Assembly: GCA_028532985.1 (NCBI GenBank)
Contig: JANCIK010000013.1
Coordinates: 992,001-1,056,000, forward strand
Source of the DNA: Stropharia rugosoannulata
Lineage: Eukaryota > Basidiomycota > Agaricomycetes > Agaricales > Strophariaceae
Direction of reading: 5' to 3'
DNA: 64,000 nt
Within the stretch, counting starts at the first letter, position 1; each line of letters begins with the position of its first letter. Shown here one piece after another: positions 46,763-58,022 of the stretch. Position numbers and translations under genes: made by a program. Below the pieces are notes generated by a model that was not told the DNA's origin, made no database searches, and saw only the letters and a list, made by a program, of their open reading frames with translations.

Positions 46763-49406
46763 TTAGACCAACTTGAGCATCGTGAAGATTATATCACGAT
46801 TCTGTCCATCAAGGCTTGCCGAACCAATGAAGCCCAGTTTTCCCTTCTCCACATCGGTGAACACCACGGCCGCTGTATAGATATCCTTATCAGGATTCCA
46901 CAACGCCTTCTTGGTCAGGGGGAAGTAGACAGCCATCTCCTTCGTAATCCCCTTAATATGAATGCCCTCCACCCGTGTTTTCTTTGGAAGCTTGAGATCG
47001 TCTGTCTTCGCTTCTTTGAACAGAACATTATGGAAGTTCCGCTTGACACTGCACTCGGCCGACTCCGCAATATCCCAGTTCAGACCCCAGTTGGCGCAGA
47101 AAAGGGGTTTGAAATCTGTCGTGGCGACCATCTCAGCAAAGTGCCAGCCAAAAACGACCGTGCCACCGTTCTTGGAGTATTCAACGACTTTTGACAGCAG
47201 GTATGCATTCTCCGGATATAGAATATCTACCCCTGCCACAAAGACGCCGATCAAGTCCTGTGACGGTAGAAGGTCAACAGCGCGCGCGTTCGAAAGTCCG
47301 GTAGGGGAGAGGGCAGTTACAACCTCCACACGTCCCCGTAAATCCTTCATGAAATCAGGAATAAATTGTTGCAAGATATTTTCTTCGCAGCTCGTCAACA
47401 TAAGCAAAAACTTCCTGGCATATGGTTCCACCTGTACAACGCCAGGCGGGGCATTCTCTGCATGACTAGATGTTGAGGCTGAAGCCTTACTTGGTCCGGA
47501 GGCTGAAGTCCCTGCTATCTGATTAGCGCATGACGTTTGTGGTGGGTCCGCACCATCCAGAAGATGCATTGGCTGGTCGAGTACATTGAGCATGGCCAAG
47601 ATAGTGCTGGTAGACCCCTCTTCGCCGTTAACATCGCCCAAAAAACAAAGACGCCCCTTGCCCAAAGAAGCGCTAACAACGGGGGCTTCTCCTTGGAAAG
47701 AGTTGCCTTCGAGGTAGACGGCCATTTCCTTCTTGATCCCATCGACGTGAGTCGTCTTCATGCTATAAGATTGAGGAAGCGAGGGATTATTTTTTACGAC
47801 CTCATTCGAGGAGTTTACTGAGAACACCGCACGGTGATAAGAGCCCATTTTCCAATCGAAACCCCAGGCTGATTTGAAGAACTTGGTAAAATCGAGAGGC
47901 CGAATGAAGCTACTGAACAGACCGCCTATAACTGCGGTACCACCACCTCTCACGTACGCCACAAGTTTGTAGAGTACGGATGCATATTCACGCCTGGTTA
48001 TACCGATATCTGTAACCAGTACGCCGATGATAGATGAAGAATCCAGGTACTCCAATGCCTGGGACAATTCCCCGTGACTACGAATGTGAATTGTTTTGAT
48101 CTTCTTCTCGATCGTGGAGAAAAGATGAGCAGTCGATGAGAAGACGGGGTCATAGTCGAACGACAGAACCAATACAAATCTCTCTGAGTCGTGATTTGAC
48201 TTCTTGGCTGCAGCTTTCGGGGTGGTAGATGTTTTCCGTTGAGAGATTTTGCCTTTGACCTCTGATATCTGACGTTTCAGATGAAATAGTATGGCTTCGC
48301 GCACTTGCAAGGCGGCGTACGTCCTAGCACTTATGTGTTTTAGGAGCAAGTTATGTAGCTCGTCGTAATCGGCATAATCCTCTACATAAGGCATCAAAGT
48401 ATTTGCAGCTTGCAGTTGGACAGGGTCATCCCACCAGCTCTGTGGTGCTAGATATTGACGAGAATGAGAGTATAGACAGCCTGACCCATGCTCGCAATCG
48501 CCTGCGAGAAAGGCAAGACATACATTTTTGCCCCTATACATTGAGCTGTCAATCATGAAGTAAAAGAAATAATAGCGTTTACATACGCCTCATCTCGTAC
48601 ACTTCTGGCGTCTGGGGCATGCGAATAGGTGCACTGAGTCCCTTTCGAACACCCAGAGTGGTTATAAAACCGGCATGCAGTGTAGTTGCCTAGATGTTTT
48701 GAGTCTTCTGTCTCCGAATCCGAGAGTAATGGCCAGGGTAAGTCGTCATTGCGTGGCAGTTCATCATTTTGTTCCATTGGCAGTCCACGATCGGCTTTCA
48801 TCAGCGCTTCAATTTCCTGTAACTCCTGCTTCGCCGTCTCATTTTTGGGCTCCTCTTTGAGCATATATTTGAGGTCTGGAGGAATTTTCACAAGGTTTGA
48901 GCATTTGAGTGTAATCGGCAACATCATTAAGGAGGACCACCTTGCTTTGCGGCTTTGTAGCGACAGAGAGCCTTCCTAGCCATCGCTCGTCGATAACGTG
49001 CCTTCACAGAGGCGGTATCGTATTCCAGAGCCCTAGTAGCTGCCCACTCTGCTTCATCGAATCTACCGCATACATGAACGGTTAGTTGTAAGTGCTCACT
49101 TCAACGATTGAAAGACACACAGTTCCAGTTTCAAGTACGCCGCTGCAAGATTGCTCATAAGTAATGGCTGGGGACCGTGAACATTGATAGCTTGGGCATA
49201 AAGATCCGCTGCGCCCATGTAGTCCCCTTTCACGAAGCACGCGTTCCCCTGCTCAACCAAGAGAATGAGCGTTTCTCGGGTAGGTCGTGTTGTCTGCTGA
49301 CCTCGATCTTCAACTTCTCTGCCTTCTCAGCTCTTTTGGCTGCATTATTGACGCGTATTGCGCGACGCTCGGCGACTCTATCGGTAGAGGCCTGGCCGCT
49401 GAACAT
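46763..49406 (-). CDS. TPR and double CCCH zinc-finger protein with duplicated domain
   Basis: Probable RNA-associated protein of about 800 residues. It starts MFSGQASTDRVAERRAIRVN (49406). A TPR-like stretch follows: NACFVKGDYMGAADLYAQAI, GPQPLLMSNLAAAYLKLE, then a piece resembling ATRALEYDTASVKARYRRAM. After KCSNLVKIPPDLKYM come two CCCH fingers: CRFYNHSGCSKGTQC with CTYSH, and CLAFLAGDCEHGSGCLYSH (both C-x7-C-x5-C-x3-H). The C-terminal 430 residues are two copies of one globular domain. Each has a hydrophobic strand (FVLVLSF, KFLLMLTS), G-V-L/F-V near ITRREYASVLYKLVAYVRGG and NAYLLSKVVEYSKNGGTVVF, then WGFDW/WGLNW, KKEMAVYLEG/TKEMAVYFPL and GKGRLCFLG/EKGKLGFIG. The alternation suggests an alpha/beta Rossmann or amidotransferase-like fold with no obvious catalytic residues. 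The N-terminal exon joints are approximate. Confidence 0.75.
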
Positions 49407-50115
49407 AGCTTTGAGCAGGAAACAGGTAAATGTATGCGTGCAACTGAAAGGAGGAGAAGCGTCAAAGTTATTCGTCCTGTGCCAGAAGTTGAATGAAAAC
49501 AAAGGAAGGATATTTAAGCATATTTGAGTATAAGTATACTCGAGTAGGAATTTCTATAACAGGGTATTTGCATCATCCGAGACCAAATAAAGAAAAGGCG
49601 AAGTTGGCAACTTGCAACTCTCTCTGTCGTCGAGTCCCACTGTATGAAATATCTGCTCAAACTCTTTCTTCTAGTATCGTCAATTGTTTTGAACTCTAGG
49701 TCTACTTTATCAGGACATGATGTTGCAAGTCATGTTGAAGTTATGACGAACTTCGGGCAAACTGGACTGTTGCACATTTTCCGTCATGCTCGATCGGAAG
49801 GAAGAAGTTCATGAATTGCGAGGTCCACTCCGAATATCTATGGCTATAATGGTGTCTATCTAAGGTGTGGCTCCACATTACGCGGTTTTGAGCACCCACT
49901 ATGATTCTGTGCTTTCCAATACCTTTAATCTCAAGAAGACGCGGCAACTAGGATTACTTCTTTACCGCCGGCGGCCCGTGAACACTCATATGATACTCGC
50001 CCATGACCATATGCTGGCTGTCCAGAGTGTTCTTCTTTCATAAACCTGCTTCTGAAAACATTCAATATAACAAGTGGAACTGGGGCAATCCGTGGTACTC
50101 CTCTGGCATAACGAG
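49407..50115. promoter_or_regulatory. Divergent intergenic region
   Basis: The CCCH/TPR gene and the second polygalacturonase start away from each other across these 709 bases, so both promoters must lie here. The stretch is AT-rich. No specific site can be named with confidence. Confidence 0.5.
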
Positions 50116-52256
50116 ATGAAACTCTTCACTGTTTCGACATTCGCATATGTGCTTTCGTCACTTTCGACAGTATTAGCTGCGCCGCCTGCCCAGTCAAAGG
50201 TCTGTAAACTTAGTCCTTTGGGTGCCGGAAAGGACGATACAGATCAGGTGCATGCCATTTCAGTCGTTTTTGCATGGCCGTCGTTGAAAATCCCATATTG
50301 CATACTAGGTGCAGGCTGCGATTGCAAAATGTGGTCATTTTGGGACGACCATTTTCACTCCGGGGTCATACAATATTACCAGGTAAATAGTAAAAATTGG
50401 AATGATATGCTCTCTACATTTTCATGTTAACCTAATGGCCATCAATAGGAAAATGACCTGGGATCTTGTTTCGGCGAGAGTGGATCTGCATGGCTACCTC
50501 AACGTACTACTACATCCATATCCTCTTGTATTCACCTTTCATTTATAGTTTTCACAGTTCCCCCCTGATATTGACTATTGGCTTAACTCTGAGAACACAT
50601 ATCGTGTCGTCTTTATTCAGGCAAGTTTTATGGCCTCAGAAATCTACGCTTACATGACCTTTCAAATTCAGGACCAGGCATCCTGGTTCGTTGTCACCGG
50701 ATCTGACTTCGAGATTGACGCCCACAATACTGGAGGTATTCAAGGGAATGGTCAAGTAAATAATTATCGTATGGATTAATAAAATTAAGTTACTCACATT
50801 TTATGAAGACATGGTGGTCATTCTACGCTACGCGTGTGCGAAACGACGGTGACGGACGTCCTATCTCATTGACTGTCTACAGGGCCAACAGAGCGACGAT
50901 CAGCAACTTCCGGATAGAATCACCCCCTTTTTGGTCCAACGCAGTCGCTGAATCGTCTGATGTCACTTACAATGGCATGCTTGTCAATGCCACCAATACG
51001 GACCCACTTTACGTTGGTCAGAAGTATGCTTTGGGTAGTTTGGCTGTCGGACCATCTACTTAACAATAGCATTTTTCGTTTCGCTAGTATCGTTTGGAAC
51101 ACAGACGGCATAGACACGTATAGAAGTGATCGTGTCTCCTTGATAAACTGGGATGTAACTTGCGGAGACGATTGTGTGGCCATCAAGGGAGTAAGTGCAT
51201 GAAGCATGTGGTGCCTGTTACTATTAGCAGCGCTGCTCACACCTTTTACAGAATTCTACTAACATTTCCGTGCAAAACATTACCTGTCGCGGGGGGCAGG
51301 GCCTTGCCATCGGCTCTTTAGGACAATACGTGGACATGGTCCGTTCATTGTTAGATTTCTTCCCATTATACTGTATCTCATGAACTCTCCTTTAAAAGCC
51401 TGATAATGTCATCAACGTCGAGATAGATACAGTACAGGTGACCACTTTCGTTATCCGCTACTTATCATCAACAAGCGCCTTACAAGCTTTCTCAGATGAT
51501 ACGACTGGATCCTAAAATACAACCGAACATGATGAGCGGTGTAAGCTGTCTCTAAGAAGTCAAAAAGTCAAAAGCTAAACATGCTGATATCGTATCAGAT
51601 ATACCTTAAGTCCTGGGATGGCAGTGTCAACGGCGTGCCCCCTACTGGTGGCGGAGGGGCGAACGGTATGTGGAATTAATTATATACTGCGTCCCGTTTG
51701 CAATGGTTCGTTTACACCGAATATCTCCTCTCCCGACAGGGACTGTGAAAAACGTTATTGTCCGTAATGTGAAACTGGACAGGGTGGCGACTCCCGTTCT
51801 GGCCTTCCAAACCAACGTCGGCCAACCGTGAGCCTCTTTATCGCGTTGGTTTCACGTCCTATTCTGTACTAACGGTTCCGTAAAAATGTAGAGGGGACCT
51901 GCCCTCGAAGTTGAAATTTGGTGATCTGAGCTTCGTCAATTGGTCGGGTACGGCGAATATGAGCACAAGCAAGTTTCACTTCTTTGTTTCTTTGGGAGGA
52001 TACATAAAGCTAAGCAGGCTAAAACGTATATAGTCGTTGACATCGAGTGTAGTCCCGCTGCTATTTGCAGCAATATATCCTTTGACGATTTCCACGTCAC
52101 CTTTCCACACGGCGAAGTGCCACAGTACATTTGCCAGAATACAGCAGACGTTACTGGGTTGTCCGGTACGCTTCCTCGTTTGAGTACTTAGAGTCAGGAA
52201 ACTACTGACGCATGCACTTCCATGTAGCTCCCTGTACTTTACCGGGCTCCGCATGA
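50116..52256 (+). CDS. GH28 polygalacturonase, secreted (copy B)
   Basis: Paralogue of the polygalacturonase at 20353-22449, on the other strand. The start [20 protein letters not shown] (50116) is a signal peptide, then [15 protein letters not shown]. Exons include [40 protein letters not shown], the catalytic [20 protein letters not shown] with [64 protein letters not shown] and [16 protein letters not shown]. As in copy A the last exon is tiny: after VTGLS an intron (acceptor CATGTAG) leads to APCTLPGSA and the stop. The GGNG of copy A is GGQG here. An in-frame ATG 14 codons upstream is less likely because it would hide the signal peptide. Confidence 0.85.
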
Positions 52257-52687
52257 TGCGTCAAAGATGCCATACGTGTAGCAGAACGATTACACTGTTC
52301 ATATTACATGCGTACAACAACTACATCTTCATATACACAACGATAACATTTCTTACTCATGAACCGGATAGATCAAACGACGCAAATATTTGATTGCATA
52401 TGGGCACAGTTGTAAGGAGAAACAGAAGTATATGAAATGTATAAACAGACTATCATTAGCACCAGCAGATGCTCGTTATTGTTGTAAAGTAAAGACGGAA
52501 GGATGTAGAAGGTAATAGCCAATAAATGATGATGAAAACAAGAGCCTGACAGTAAAATAAAATAGAAGGTTAAGGGGAAAAAAACGAGATACACAGCGCG
52601 AACAACTAAATTCCGAATAATGAGCTGATGGGGATAGGTGGTGTCGATGGTCCAGTGTCGAGAACTATTATCCACGACTCAGTAGTT
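52257..52687. other. Convergent 3' intergenic region
   Basis: 431 bases between the stops of polygalacturonase copy B (plus) and the Sds3-type gene (minus). AT-rich, and it should contain both polyadenylation regions. Nothing else seen. Confidence 0.45.
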
Positions 52688-55600
52688 TTAGTGACTGTCT
52701 ACTATCTGTGCAGGATTGAGCTTCGAAGGCGGCGGTGCTAGAGAGGTACCAAGGCGTGGAGAAGGGCGCTCCCTATCTCTGTCCATCCGCTCGCGATCCC
52801 CGATACCACTACTGCCATTAATAGTCGATCTTCCTGATCCCGGGGCGTTAGAAATCATGGGCGAGACCGTTCGACTACCGCCATAGGGGGGCATAGTCCC
52901 ATTTTTCATAATCACATCTTGCATAGATGAAGGTTGACCTGACATGGAAGAATGGCTCTGAAGTCCAGTCGGCGTTGATGCCCGCCCAGGCCCGGAGAGA
53001 TGTGGGGAGGAATATCCTGGACCCGGAAGTTGTCCAGCAACGATATGCTTACCCGCGTTGTTAGCAAGAGCGGGAGAAAGGGGTCGGGGTTTTGGACTAT
53101 CGGTGGATTGGCGGTATTAGCATTCTAGAGTAACTAAACAGTTTCGAAAAGCTCACCTGGTTGCTGGGGAGAGATGGGAAGCAGGAGGATATGGAGGACT
53201 CAAAGGCGGTCGATTTCGTCCGGATGGAGGGAGAGGAGGGGTCATCCGGTGGTTCATCCCGGAAGATGAGCTATTGGTCATACGACCAAGGGGAGGAGGA
53301 ACATGTGAACCCGAACTCGAGGCATACCGATGCCCTTGCACAGGAGATCGTGCGTGTGGGTCGTGGGGTGATCCCACATAGCCCGAAGGCGGAGGCGCGG
53401 ACGAAGACATTCTATAAGAATGATCTTCCATGGAACCAGGATTATTCCACGATGGACCTCCTCGCGGCGACGAGGTCGAGCTGCTTAAGCCAGAGCCATT
53501 GATATGCGAGGAGTTCATAACCCCGGGAGCTACGTGCTGCATAGTATGGCTAGAAGCCATAACAAATGGCATAGCCATTGGTCGGTCACTACGCTCATCA
53601 AGAGAGGGCATCGCAGGGCCGGTTGAGTGTCGGCCGGATATCACTTTACGCGAATCGCGGTCGCGACTTTGTATATCACGTTCCCTTTCACGATACTCTG
53701 CCATGTTAGATGGGTGTTGAGGATCCTCTACGTTCTTGCTTGGCCAGTGTCCCGGTGGCTCCCTTTTATTAGAAGCAAGCGTGATGAGCTCGGTAGGATG
53801 AGCCTGTCCATGAGGAGCATGTATGGAACTTGATGGTAGGCGCGGGCCTTCATATTCCCTCGTCGACCGCGGGCTATGGGTGACGGAAGGTGCGCTTCCG
53901 GAATGCGGCACGGATGAAGATGTGTGTTGGGAACCTTGCTGTGGATGGTGACGATGTACAACATGGTGATGATGGGGGGCTCTGTGGTGGTGATTATGCA
54001 GGACATGATTGTGAACCGGCCCTTGGGGTGGAGGACCGTTGGAACCATGCATATGCGAAATACCACCATGCTGGGCATTAGAGGATGGGCGATGCTGCTG
54101 AGACATCTGCGCATGTGGATGACGTTCTCGTTCAGGGTCGTATTCGCGCTCTCGACGTACCCTTTCGTTTTCCCGGTCCCGGAATTGCTCCTTCTCCTTT
54201 TCGCGTTCATCGCGTTTCCGCTCCCTTTCTCTTTCGCGCATAACCCTGTCCCTCTCCTCTTCTTCGTGCGCAATACGAGCATCCCACTCTTTACTGCCGC
54301 TTGGAACGGGATAGCCATTATCCATTCCGCCACCAACCCAGTTATTGTTGGGCTTTGAGTTTGGATGACCATTGGGCAGACCAAGGATCGGCGATGGAGA
54401 CCGCCGTCCGTTCATGCCTAAACCACTCTTCATATTACTTGGTTGATGTCCAGACAAATGAGCCGACGGTGGCAGAGGCCCATGGCTGCTTCCGTTAGAA
54501 CCAGGGCCCATACTACCCTGCCCAAAATAGGGATGGTTCGGGTGGATTTGGTGTCCCATACTGTTATTGTTCGGTCCAGGGGCCATCGAACTCATGTCAT
54601 GATCGCCAGGATAACCATGATGAGGGCCTCCGCCCATAAGCATGGGCGGTCCGAGAGATGGAGGTGGAAGCCGAGATCCGGGTGGATAACTTGAGTATGT
54701 ACTCATGTTATCCCTTGCTTGAGGTAAAGAGCCACCAGGGCCCTGAGTGCTGTACTGATCTCGGCCACGTCCAGATTGACTAAAGGCGTGCGCGATGTCT
54801 CCGTAAGGCTCATAACCCATACCAAGTTGTTGAACGTGAGGGTGAGGAATGGGACCAGAGGCCGGAGGTCCCATTATCGACTGCTGGTTCTGCATAGGAG
54901 GCAACGACCCATTTGGAACGCCCATGCTCATCGAGCGACTTATGCCCATACCGTTTATGCCGGATCCATTGCGCTGCAGTTGAGAAGGATAGAGTGCTTG
55001 CTGTTGGTGCTGTTGATCGTAAGCAGAATTGCGCCGCGATTGGAATAGATAATCCAAATCGTTTTGAATGTCACTGTTTGCGAGGGTGGATATTTCCGGA
55101 TAAACAAGATTTTTTGGAAAATATGAGTGGGACGAGTGATGGGTATCTGATTTGTTGTGCTTTCTAGATCCAAACGGGTATTGCTTGATGATCTTCCGAA
55201 TTGATGGCGGTGCCATAGGAGGAGCGATGATTTCCAAAGGATGGGGAATTAGTCGAACTAGAACAATGTTAATATCATCAATAATCAAAATACACAAACG
55301 CACCTGGCTGAGGGCGTTCTATGGCCCGCCGTTCCCTTTCCAGTTTCCTGCGCTTACGACTGGTCTCAGCAATCATTTCAGTTTGTAGATCATCCCTAGT
55401 GAACTTTGTGGTATTGCAGCCAGTTAGAGAGCCATCTTCGGCCTAATGCGTGCGCCCTTACCTGCCACCAACTCCAAATATGATTTTCATCGGTCTTTCG
55501 ACGTGTAATCGCATTAGCGACTTCGTAAGACCGCTTTCTTGATGCCAATTCCAGGCGTTTGTCGCGTCGTTTAGACAGTTCCTTTTGAAGGTGCTGGAGC

Positions 55601-57856
55601 TCGGGATGGGCACCTGTAAAACAAGCAATTAAAGATAATACGAGGAATGATAGAGAAAAATATACCATTTTGAACAAGCGACTCTTCCCAAGCCAGTGCT
55701 TCCATCTTCTCCACATAAACCCGTTCCCGTAGAAGGGCAAATTTGAGCTCAATAGTGGCAAGTACGTCCAATGCCTCCGCGCGGTGAGCAGGTTGCAAGT
55801 CGCTTTCGTGATCTTCAACGTCGACATCGACATCCGCTTCGGGAGAAGCGTGTTCGTCGTCGTTATCAGCGTCTTCGCCTTCTTCATTTTCAGGCTCGAC
55901 TTCAGCAACTTCAGGCTCGTTATCCGGGTCAGCATCATGCTCCGGGTCGTCTTCTCCATCTCGCTCGGGTGCATCGTCATCTGCTTCCACAGCGTCCTCA
56001 TCTACATCATGCTCGACTTCAACAGTCTCCTCAACAGCGTCCGCCTCCGGCTCATCGTCTTCGAGGGCATCGTCCGCCTCCTCATCCTCATCCTCATTCT
56101 CCTGTTCGCTTCCCTCCATATCAGCGTCCGCCTCACCGCTGGGATCGTTTGCCTGCTCCTCTTCATCTACCTCCATAGTATCTACTACAGCAGAAGTAGA
56201 CTTGTCAATCTTCAGGTCAAGCGGGGCGGGCGGAACCTTCTTGGTTGGATAATAGACCTTCGACTCTCCATTTGTTGCAACGGATGGGACTTTCTTTTCA
56301 ACGGGTGGAGGTTTGCCTCGCGGCTTGCCCTTGCTGTTGCGTGAAGCGGACTGGCCTTTTCTTCCCTTGCCTTTAGTCGGTCTCAAATCGTCTGCACTAT
56401 CCTCGCCTTCGGATTCAACAACACCGGAGTGAAATGGCGCAGGAGATGCGTGGCGAGTGCCCGTGCCAGAAGTGCTAGCAGACTCCAGATTTTCCGCGGA
56501 GGCATTGATACCGATAGCGTTATTTACAGCAGCCGCAGCTGCACTTATAGAGGCACTCTCGCGGGATGGTGAATGTGTCGCATCTACGGCGTTGGCAAGA
56601 GCGGCTAGGGTGCTGAGCGCAGATGGGTTGGATGCGGTTGTTGTGATGCTCGACAAGGGCTTGGAGCCTGTCAGCTTTGTAGGTGATAAAGGCTGGGCTG
56701 GAGAGACAGGTTTGGAGGGTTCCTCGTCAGAGCCACAGTCACCTTCAACATTCGCACGAAGGCTCTCGTCGTGGATGTCGTGTTCGCCATTGGGAGTCTT
56801 TGTGCCGTTTTTCTTCTTCGGTGAGATAGGCGCTTCCGATCCGCTACTTTCGCCGCTACCGTCTTCTTTTCTCTTCCGAGAGTTGGAAACAGTGACCCGA
56901 GGTCGGACGGGCTTTCTCTTTCTAGCGGAGAGGTACTCAGACTCACCCGATGCAGAGCCCTCATCGTACTCGTCATCGGGTCGTGCATCATCGTTGTCCT
57001 GTCTGCCTGAGGGGCGCTTGGTAGGACCCTGACGCGGTCGCTTTTCAGCCTTCGCGGTGTCGTCGTAACCATCTTCGTCCTCGTAATCATCATCATGCTT
57101 TCGTGGATTACGCTTCGCGGACCCATTAGGCCTACTTATCGAACCTCGTGTTTTAGCTGAGCTAGGCTGGTTGTAAGGAACACGTTTAGATGGATAAGGA
57201 CCTTGCCGGCGCTGGGAAGGTGGTCCGCGAGGGTTGTGTGGCTCTTCATCTTCACCGCCGCCCGAATCGTTAACGTGATCGTCGCTGTTGTAGTCAACGC
57301 CCTCTCCTTCCTCAATCTCCTCCCCCCCTTCTTCTTCATCTTCAGTAGCTTGTGCTTGACCGTTCACGTCATCGTCGTCTTCTTCTTCGACAGCTGCATT
57401 GGCGGCAGTCTTCTCCGGCACCCAACCCCACATGGGGGCCGGGACGATGCTGCTCCTCTTCCTCCGAGCACCTGTACGACGAGAAGGATTGGAGTATTGT
57501 GACACCGCTCGTCTGGCTTGGATTGCCATGGTTGAACGGGCGCCAGATACTTTGCCTCCAATAGGCGAAGTGTCACCGTCATCATCAATGGCGTTTCCGC
57601 CTGGGTCTTTGGAAGACGAAGCAGTAGCCGTGGATGCGGCTCGCTTCTCTGCGGCAGTAGACGCATCCTGGTCATCGTCCGTGAGCTCAGACAGCTCGGA
57701 GTCCGTGTCGATGGCACGAAAGGGTGGGGCGTTGGATGCGGAGGGGCCTCCGGTATGTGAGGTGGACGGGCTAAGGGGCAACTTGGTAGTGGGAGGAGGA
57801 GAAGGGGACGGGGATGGTGAGCTGAGGGAATCGGTGGAGAGAGTGGAGCCCGCCAT
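52688..57856 (-). CDS. Sds3/Dep1-type histone deacetylase complex subunit
   Basis: Nuclear subunit of an Rpd3/Sin3-type histone deacetylase complex, by its Sds3-like domain. The start MAGSTLSTDSLSSPSPSPSP opens a disordered Ser/Pro region with the acidic motif DTDSELSELTDDDQD. Basic and low-complexity stretches follow, then about 130 mostly acidic residues (near 56180-55790). The Sds3-like domain spans an intron: ATIELKFALLRERVYVEKME, ALAWEESLVQNG joined to AHPELQHLQKELSKRRDKRL and ELASRKRSYEVANAITRRK, then TDENHIWSWWQ. After TSRKRRKLERE and LIPHPLEIIAPPMAPPSIRK the protein continues into some 800 residues rich in Pro, His, Ser and Gly, with an Arg/Glu-rich charged helix (RERERERKRDEREKEKEQ). 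The last intron (acceptor CCGATAG) links SPAT to SPKPRPLSPALANN and the end KLNPAQIVDSH. About 1,600 residues, far longer than yeast Dep1 or Sds3. The C-terminal half could be a separate gene, but splicing keeps one frame. Confidence 0.75.
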
Positions 57857-58022
57857 CGCTGGGGACGACGAGCAAAGCAGTTTTGGGTGGCGGGGTGTTG
57901 TGTTCTGGGCAGGACAAACAGGGAATCAATTGGTGCGTGCGCGAGAATCACTTTTAGGTTCCCACTACCATATTGGGAAACGGATATTTTATTATCTAAT
58001 CTTATCACGTGTACGTAAGCAC

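Noticed and set aside
55784..57032. Plus-strand frames opposite the Sds3-type gene
   Set aside because: They are the complement of the acidic and Ser/Pro-rich coding tract. The hydrophobic composition is an artefact of reading it backwards.
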